A stretch of DNA of 8,727 bases, from assembly GCA_027293795.1 (NCBI GenBank), contig JAPYLE010000153.1, positions 1 to 8,727 of the forward strand, in the 5' to 3' direction. Source of the DNA: Rickettsia endosymbiont of Ixodes persulcatus. Lineage in GTDB: Bacteria; Pseudomonadota; Alphaproteobacteria; Rickettsiales; Rickettsiaceae. A program made the position numbers and the translations under genes. Shown one piece after another: positions 5,853 to 8,727 of the stretch. Each line of letters begins with the position of its first letter. Positions within the stretch are counted from its first letter, which is position 1. The notes under the pieces are model-generated. The model was not told where the DNA came from. It was given only the letters and a program-made list of their open reading frames with translations, and ran no database searches.

Positions 5853-6581
5853 ATGACTCATAGCCCTTTAGTACAATTTGATATCAAAAAATTGATAGAA
5901 ATCAAAATTTTCGGTTTTGACGTCAGCTTTACTAATTCGAGTATCTATATGTTACTTGCTAGCATCTTAGCTTTAACTTATTTTTACTTAGCTTTTTATA
6001 ACCGGAAGTTAGTACCTTCTAGATTACAAGTAAGTGCTGAAATAGTTTATAATCTTGTAGCTGACATGTTAAATCAGAATATAGGAGCAACAGGACATAA
6101 ATTTATTCCCTTAGTTTTTAGTTTATTTATTTTCATTTTATTCTGTAATTTACTTGGTATGACACCCTATAGCTTTACTGCTACTAGTCATATTATTGTT
6201 ACTTTTGCCTTGGCAATTTTAGTATTTTTAACGGTAACTATAGTCGGTTTTGTAAAACACGGCTTACGTTTTTTCACTCTTTTTTTACCGCACGGTACTC
6301 CTTTATGGTTAGCACCGCTAATGATAGTAATTGAACTGTTTACATATTTAGCAAGACCGGTTAGTTTATCTTTGCGACTTGCTGCTAATATGATGGCGGG
6401 GCATGTTTTATTAAAAGTAATAGCCGGTTTTACCGGTGCATTAATGATTTACTTGAAATTTCTACCAATCCCTCTTATGGTTATACTGATTGGGTTTGAA
6501 ATTTTTGTTGCAGTACTTCAAGCTTATATTTTTACTATTTTGTCTTGTATGTATCTTAATGATGCTATTAATTTACACTAG
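5853..6581 (+). CDS. atpB: ATP synthase F0 subunit a
   Basis: A 242-residue, multi-pass inner-membrane protein that forms the proton half-channels next to the c-ring. The essential arginine is Arg175 in RPVSLSLRLAANMMAGH. Helix-5 residues include His184 (position of E. coli Glu219), and in the last helix Glu216 (position of E. coli His245) lies seven residues before Gln223 (E. coli Gln252). This His/Glu exchange is the arrangement found in mitochondrial subunit a. Other family landmarks are NLLGMTPY (99-106) and the helix-4 region LAPLMIVIELFTYLARP. The start ATG has a good upstream AAGGTAAGGAA (5844-5852 region), overlapping the end of atpI, so the two are probably translated together. The TAG stop shares its last base with the following palindromic element. 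Confidence 0.97.
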   Translation: MTHSPLVQFDIKKLIEIKIFGFDVSFTNSSIYMLLASILALTYFYLAFYNRKLVPSRLQVSAEIVYNLVADMLNQNIGATGHKFIPLVFSLFIFILFCNLLGMTPYSFTATSHIIVTFALAILVFLTVTIVGFVKHGLRFFTLFLPHGTPLWLAPLMIVIELFTYLARPVSLSLRLAANMMAGHVLLKVIAGFTGALMIYLKFLPIPLMVILIGFEIFVAVLQAYIFTILSCMYLNDAINLH

Positions 6582-6722
6582 ACTTCTTACAAACTCTCTT
6601 ATAGAGGGGAATTTGAAGGAGACACGGAATGCAGAACCGCAGCGTACACAAACACGTACGTGAGGATTCGAGTACCGGATCGACATACAAATTCCCCTCT
6701 ATAAGCGAGTTTGTAAGAAGTC
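6581..6722. repeat. Palindromic element with 35-bp arms between atpB and atpE
   Basis: The left arm 6581-6615 (GACTTCTTACAAACTCTCTT, then ATAGAGGGGAATTTG) and the right arm 6688-6722 are exact inverted complements except for one base (CTCTC versus GCGAG). The 72-base interior is GC-richer than its surroundings and contains GCAGCGTAC and CACGTACGTGAG, resembling the core of the element at 5463-5574. Size and structure fit a rickettsial palindromic element. It begins on the last base of the atpB stop codon and ends 32 bp before the atpE ATG, so it sits within the F0 message and should form a very stable RNA stem. It has no reading frame of its own that I can support. Confidence 0.88.
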
Positions 6723-6754
6723 TTAAATATTTTTAATTAAAGTTGGAATTTCTT

Positions 6755-6979
6755 ATGGATATAGTTTCTTTAAAATTTATTGGTATAGGGCTTATGGCTG
6801 TCGGTATGTACGGTGCGGCTCTAGGCGTTAGTAATATATTTAGCTCTCTACTTAGTTCAATAGCACGAAACCCTTCAGCTGCAGAAAGCTTACAAAGAAT
6901 GGCTCTTATTGGAGCAGGTCTTGCTGAAGCAATGGGGCTTTTTTCCTTTGTGATTGCCATGTTACTTATTTTTTCTTAA
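6755..6979 (+). CDS. atpE: ATP synthase F0 subunit c
   Basis: A 74-residue proteolipid that oligomerises into the rotating c-ring. Helix 1 (~5-30) has the glycine/alanine-rich packing motif GIGLMAVGMYGAALGV; the polar loop is ARNP (37-40, equivalent to the E. coli RQP loop); helix 2 carries the proton-binding carboxylate Glu58 in GLAEAMGLF. I chose the ATG at 6755: a frame-compatible TTG at 6743 would add four residues, but TTGGA at 6743-6747 serves as the Shine-Dalgarno for the ATG, and MDIVSLKFIG is the usual rickettsial N-terminus. The gene follows the palindromic element and is separated from atpX by 18 bp. Confidence 0.96.
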   Translation: MDIVSLKFIGIGLMAVGMYGAALGVSNIFSSLLSSIARNPSAAESLQRMALIGAGLAEAMGLFSFVIAMLLIFS

Positions 6980-6997
6980 AATTCATTTTTAAATAAG

Positions 6998-7465
6998 ATG
7001 CCTCAATTTGATATTGCTACCTATTATTCGCAAATTTTTTGGCTTATCGTTACTTTCGGCTTATTGTATATCTTTGTTTATAAACTTATCACTCCAAAAG
7101 CCGAAGAAATTTTTAATAATAGACAGACAAATATTCAAGATAATATTACACAAGCCGATACACTGACCTTAGAAGCAGAAAAGCTAAATAAATATTATAA
7201 TGAGGAAATAGAAAAAACAAATACCGAAATAGATAGGCTAAAAAAAGAAAAAATAGACTCTTTAGAATCAGAATGCTTAATTAAAAAAAAGAATCTAGAA
7301 CAAGATTTAAAAAATTCTATAAATCAAAATATTGAAGATATAAATTTAGCTGCTAAGCAATTTAGAACTAATAAAAGCAAAGCAATCATAAAACTTGCAG
7401 TTAATATTATTGAAAAAGTAGCCGGAACTAAAGCAGATGTAGATTTACTAAAAAAAATAAAATAA
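6998..7465 (+). CDS. atpX: ATP synthase F0 subunit b'
   Basis: A 155-residue peripheral-stalk protein with one N-terminal membrane helix (~10-31, MPQFDIATYYSQIFWLIVTF then GLLYIFVYKLI) followed by TPKAEEI and a long charged coiled coil (~40-130). The Q-x-FWL-x-x-x-F pattern before the helix and the proline after it are typical of the b' form. Alphaproteobacteria and photosynthetic bacteria carry paired b' and b genes whose products pair as a heterodimer; the b gene is the next one. The ribosome-binding site is weak (AATAAG). Its TAA stop overlaps the atpF start as TAATG. Confidence 0.93.
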   Translation: MPQFDIATYYSQIFWLIVTFGLLYIFVYKLITPKAEEIFNNRQTNIQDNITQADTLTLEAEKLNKYYNEEIEKTNTEIDRLKKEKIDSLESECLIKKKNLEQDLKNSINQNIEDINLAAKQFRTNKSKAIIKLAVNIIEKVAGTKADVDLLKKIK

Positions 7466-7959
7466 TGAATTTCCTAGATGAAAGCTTCTGGCTTGCCGTT
7501 AGTTTTGTAATTTTTGTATATTTAATTTATAGACCGGCAAAAAAAGCTATTTTAAATTCTTTAGATGCTAAGATTTTAGAAGTCCAAGAAAGAGTTCTAA
7601 AAGCTGAAAAGTTAAAAGAAGACGCTACCTTACTCTTTGAACAAACTAACGCACAAATAAAGAAATTAGAAACTTTACGCTCTCAAATGATAGAAGAAAG
7701 CAATGAAGTTACAAAAAAAATCATGCAAGAAAAAACTAAAGAAATTGAAGGATTTTTAGAGCATAAAAAATCTGACGCTATGAAATTAATTCAAAACCAA
7801 AAATTAATCGCAAGTAAAGAATTACAAGATGAATTTTGTGATGAAGTGATAAAACTTGTCTCCGGATATTTTCAATCAGTTAAGCTTTCAGAGAGCAACA
7901 TTGCTAAAAATTTAATGGATAAATCTGATTTTTCCCATAATGATGATAAAGTTACATAG
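7465..7959 (+). CDS. atpF: ATP synthase F0 subunit b
   Basis: A 164-residue protein with an N-terminal membrane helix (MNFLDESFWLAVSFVIFVYL, ending in IYRPAKKAI) and then an amphipathic coiled-coil stalk rich in K/E (~30-130). The E-x-FW-x-x-x-x-F hallmark and the Pro-containing boundary mark it as the b subunit, partner of b'. It overlaps the previous gene by one base (TAATG) with no Shine-Dalgarno, so translation is probably coupled to atpX. It is the last gene of the cluster. The delta subunit and F1 genes do not follow, consistent with a separate F1 operon in alphaproteobacteria. The C-terminal tail after ~145 (…SDFSHNDDKVT) is polar and variable. Confidence 0.93.
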   Translation: MNFLDESFWLAVSFVIFVYLIYRPAKKAILNSLDAKILEVQERVLKAEKLKEDATLLFEQTNAQIKKLETLRSQMIEESNEVTKKIMQEKTKEIEGFLEHKKSDAMKLIQNQKLIASKELQDEFCDEVIKLVSGYFQSVKLSESNIAKNLMDKSDFSHNDDKVT

Positions 7960-7977
7960 TCACACTAACCACTATCT

Positions 7978-7998
7978 AGCAATTTGTTTAAAATTGCT
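7978..7998. terminator. Weak hairpin after atpF
   Basis: AGCAATTT (7978-7985), loop GTTTA, and AAATTGCT (7991-7998) give an 8-bp AT-rich stem 19 bp after the atpF stop. There is no U-tract (TCATCATT follows), so as an intrinsic terminator it would be poor. It also overlaps the 3' end of the minus-strand relic. Confidence 0.35.
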
Positions 7999-8356
7999 TC
8001 ATCATTAACACATACCCCCGTAATATTGAACCGTCAATAAAATATTCAGGATGCTCATTTGTTATCTTGTTTGTTAGTTCAGGATAAGCTCTAGCAGATT
8101 CTTTTACACAAGTGAAGTTTTTTATTAGGGCTTGTTCATCGCTCCTAGGCAGATTGCTTTAAAGCACAACATTTTGGCTATTTCTATATTCTTAGCATTA
8201 GATAAAGCCCCTATTGCTTTGCTAAGTAATTGTCGCTTAAATAACCTTTCACTCCCCAATTTCCTAAAATCGAGAACCTACTCCATTTTCCTTTAACAGC
8301 ATTAATAAATATTTTATTTAAAACTCTTTTTTGTAATTTTTGTTTAATTTCTAATG
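7988..8356 (-). pseudogene. Decayed hypothetical gene, two one-base frameshifts
   Basis: Read on the minus strand, three frames join into one coherent protein of about 122 residues. Segment 1 (from 8356) reads LEIKQKLQKRVLNKIFINAV then KGKWSRFSILGNWGVKGYL and SDNYLA, before a TAG at 8211-8213. Adding one A to the run 8218-8220 continues with KAIGALSNAKNIEIAKMLCF and KAICLG. Adding one base near 8141-8146 continues with SDEQALIKNFTCVKESARAY, PELTNKITNEHPEYFIDGSI and LRGYVLMMKQF, ending at TAA 7988-7990. The smooth rejoining strongly suggests a once-functional gene. I do not recognise the family. The missing N-terminus would lie beyond 8357, where a mobile-element relic begins. No signal peptide or membrane span is visible in what remains. 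Confidence 0.65.
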
Positions 8357-8558
8357 TATAGCTAGACCATAGTAAATAGGTACATACTATGCTAATATAT
8401 ATGTTATAAATAATAATAAATAAGTTATGGCAAGCAGTTACAGTTACGATTTAAGAATGAAATAAGAAAAGTTACGGGGCAATTCAAAGATATCAGTATG
8501 GCTGTAGAACACGTACTAAAGTTTATTTAACTGTACCTATTTCCTATGGCTAGCTATA
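8357..8558 (+). mobile_element. ~200-bp IS630-like remnant with terminal inverted repeats
   Basis: TATAGCTAGACCATAGTAAA continuing TAGGTACA (8357-8384) is matched by the reverse complement of 8532-8558, differing by one indel and one substitution. These are about 27-bp terminal inverted repeats. Both ends carry a TA that could be the target duplication of an IS630/Tc1-type element. Just inside the left end, ATG at 8427 reads MASSYSYDLRMK before a stop. This resembles the N-terminus of IS630-like transposases (a short SYSYDLR-type opening), after which the frame is broken. So it is an internally deleted, non-autonomous (MITE-like) copy. It separates the minus-strand pseudogene from the IS4-like fragment. 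Confidence 0.6.
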
Positions 8559-8727
8559 GCAGTAAAATTTATGCAGTCAATGTATGAACAATGCTTGAAA
8601 TTATTTAGAAATACTATGACGCTTGATTGCAACATTTTGCAGCAATTTAATAGTGTTAAATTATTGGATAGTAGCCATGTTATTCTACCTGCCAATATGG
8701 CGGATATGTATAAAGGTTGCGGTGCTT
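8559..8727 (+). mobile_element. IS4-like transposase fragment, runs off the window
   Basis: A frame open through the window end reads AVKFMQSMYEQCLKLFRNTM, TLDCNILQQFNSVKLLDSSH and VILPANMADMYKGCGA. This resembles the part of IS4-family (ISRpe1-like, from memory) transposases leading into the first catalytic aspartate, here probably the Asp of LLDSSHV. The N-terminal part of the transposase is missing: directly upstream lie the terminal repeat of the IS630-like element and in-frame stops. The 3' part lies beyond the window. An internal ATG at 8571 might serve as a start but would give a truncated enzyme, so this copy is probably inactive. Confidence 0.62.

Noticed and set aside
5463..6722. 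The two palindromic elements as ends of one composite transposon carrying atpI-atpB
   Set aside because: Their outer arms differ in sequence and each is a complete palindrome; the genes between are core F0 genes in their normal order.
6743..6754. Upstream TTG start for atpE (four extra residues)
   Set aside because: The same bases form the Shine-Dalgarno-like TTGGA for the ATG at 6755, and the 74-residue form matches the usual subunit c length.
6733..6960. Minus-strand ORF across atpE
   Set aside because: It is the antisense shadow of the highly conserved subunit c gene and has no recognisable protein features.

Overview
The window looks like chromosome of a Rickettsia (Alphaproteobacteria, Rickettsiales). 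It is AT-rich throughout, the proteins look rickettsial, and the order PKMT2-type methyltransferase / carD / DsbA-like lipoprotein / atpI-atpB-atpE-atpX-atpF matches what I recall of the RP020-RP028 region of R. prowazekii. Palindromic repeats sit between the genes, and several genes are caught in decay, as expected for a reducing genome with some mobile-element activity. The species was not determined.

Layout. 1-322: no intact gene; a doubtful coding-like relic and two short palindromes. 323-892 (-): yqgE (UPF0301). 963-1593 (+): a cvpA-like membrane protein gene broken by two small frameshifts. 1743-1904 (-): a 53-residue Phd/YefM-type antitoxin with no visible toxin, ending inside a perfect 17-bp hairpin. 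2073-3677 (+): intact methyltransferase of the rickettsial OmpB lysine-methylating class (PKMT2-like). 3689-3887: a long imperfect inverted repeat between two convergent genes. 3894-4427 (-): carD. 4601-5437 (+): DsbA-like thiol oxidoreductase lipoprotein. 5463-5574: palindromic element. 5585-7959 (+): the F0 half of ATP synthase, atpI-atpB-atpE-atpX-atpF, interrupted between atpB and atpE by a second palindromic element with 35-bp near-perfect arms. 7988-8727: a relic zone with a minus-strand pseudogene carrying two one-base frameshifts, a ~200-bp element with terminal inverted repeats and the start of an IS630-like transposase, and an N-terminally incomplete IS4-like transposase fragment that runs off the end.

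How it fits together. The five atp genes encode the proton channel (a, c), the peripheral stalk (b', b) and the assembly factor AtpI. The F1 genes are absent here, consistent with the split F0/F1 organisation of alphaproteobacteria. The DsbA-like lipoprotein probably acts on envelope disulfides. The PKMT2-like enzyme probably methylates lysines of the surface protein OmpB. CarD is a global RNA-polymerase-binding regulator.

I found no complete new biological system. The most notable items are the two palindromic elements inside or bordering the ATP synthase cluster, which share a core; the orphan antitoxin whose stop codon lies in a hairpin; the stepwise decay of cvpA; and the layered relics after atpF, where a 122-codon pseudogene can be rebuilt by adding back two single bases.
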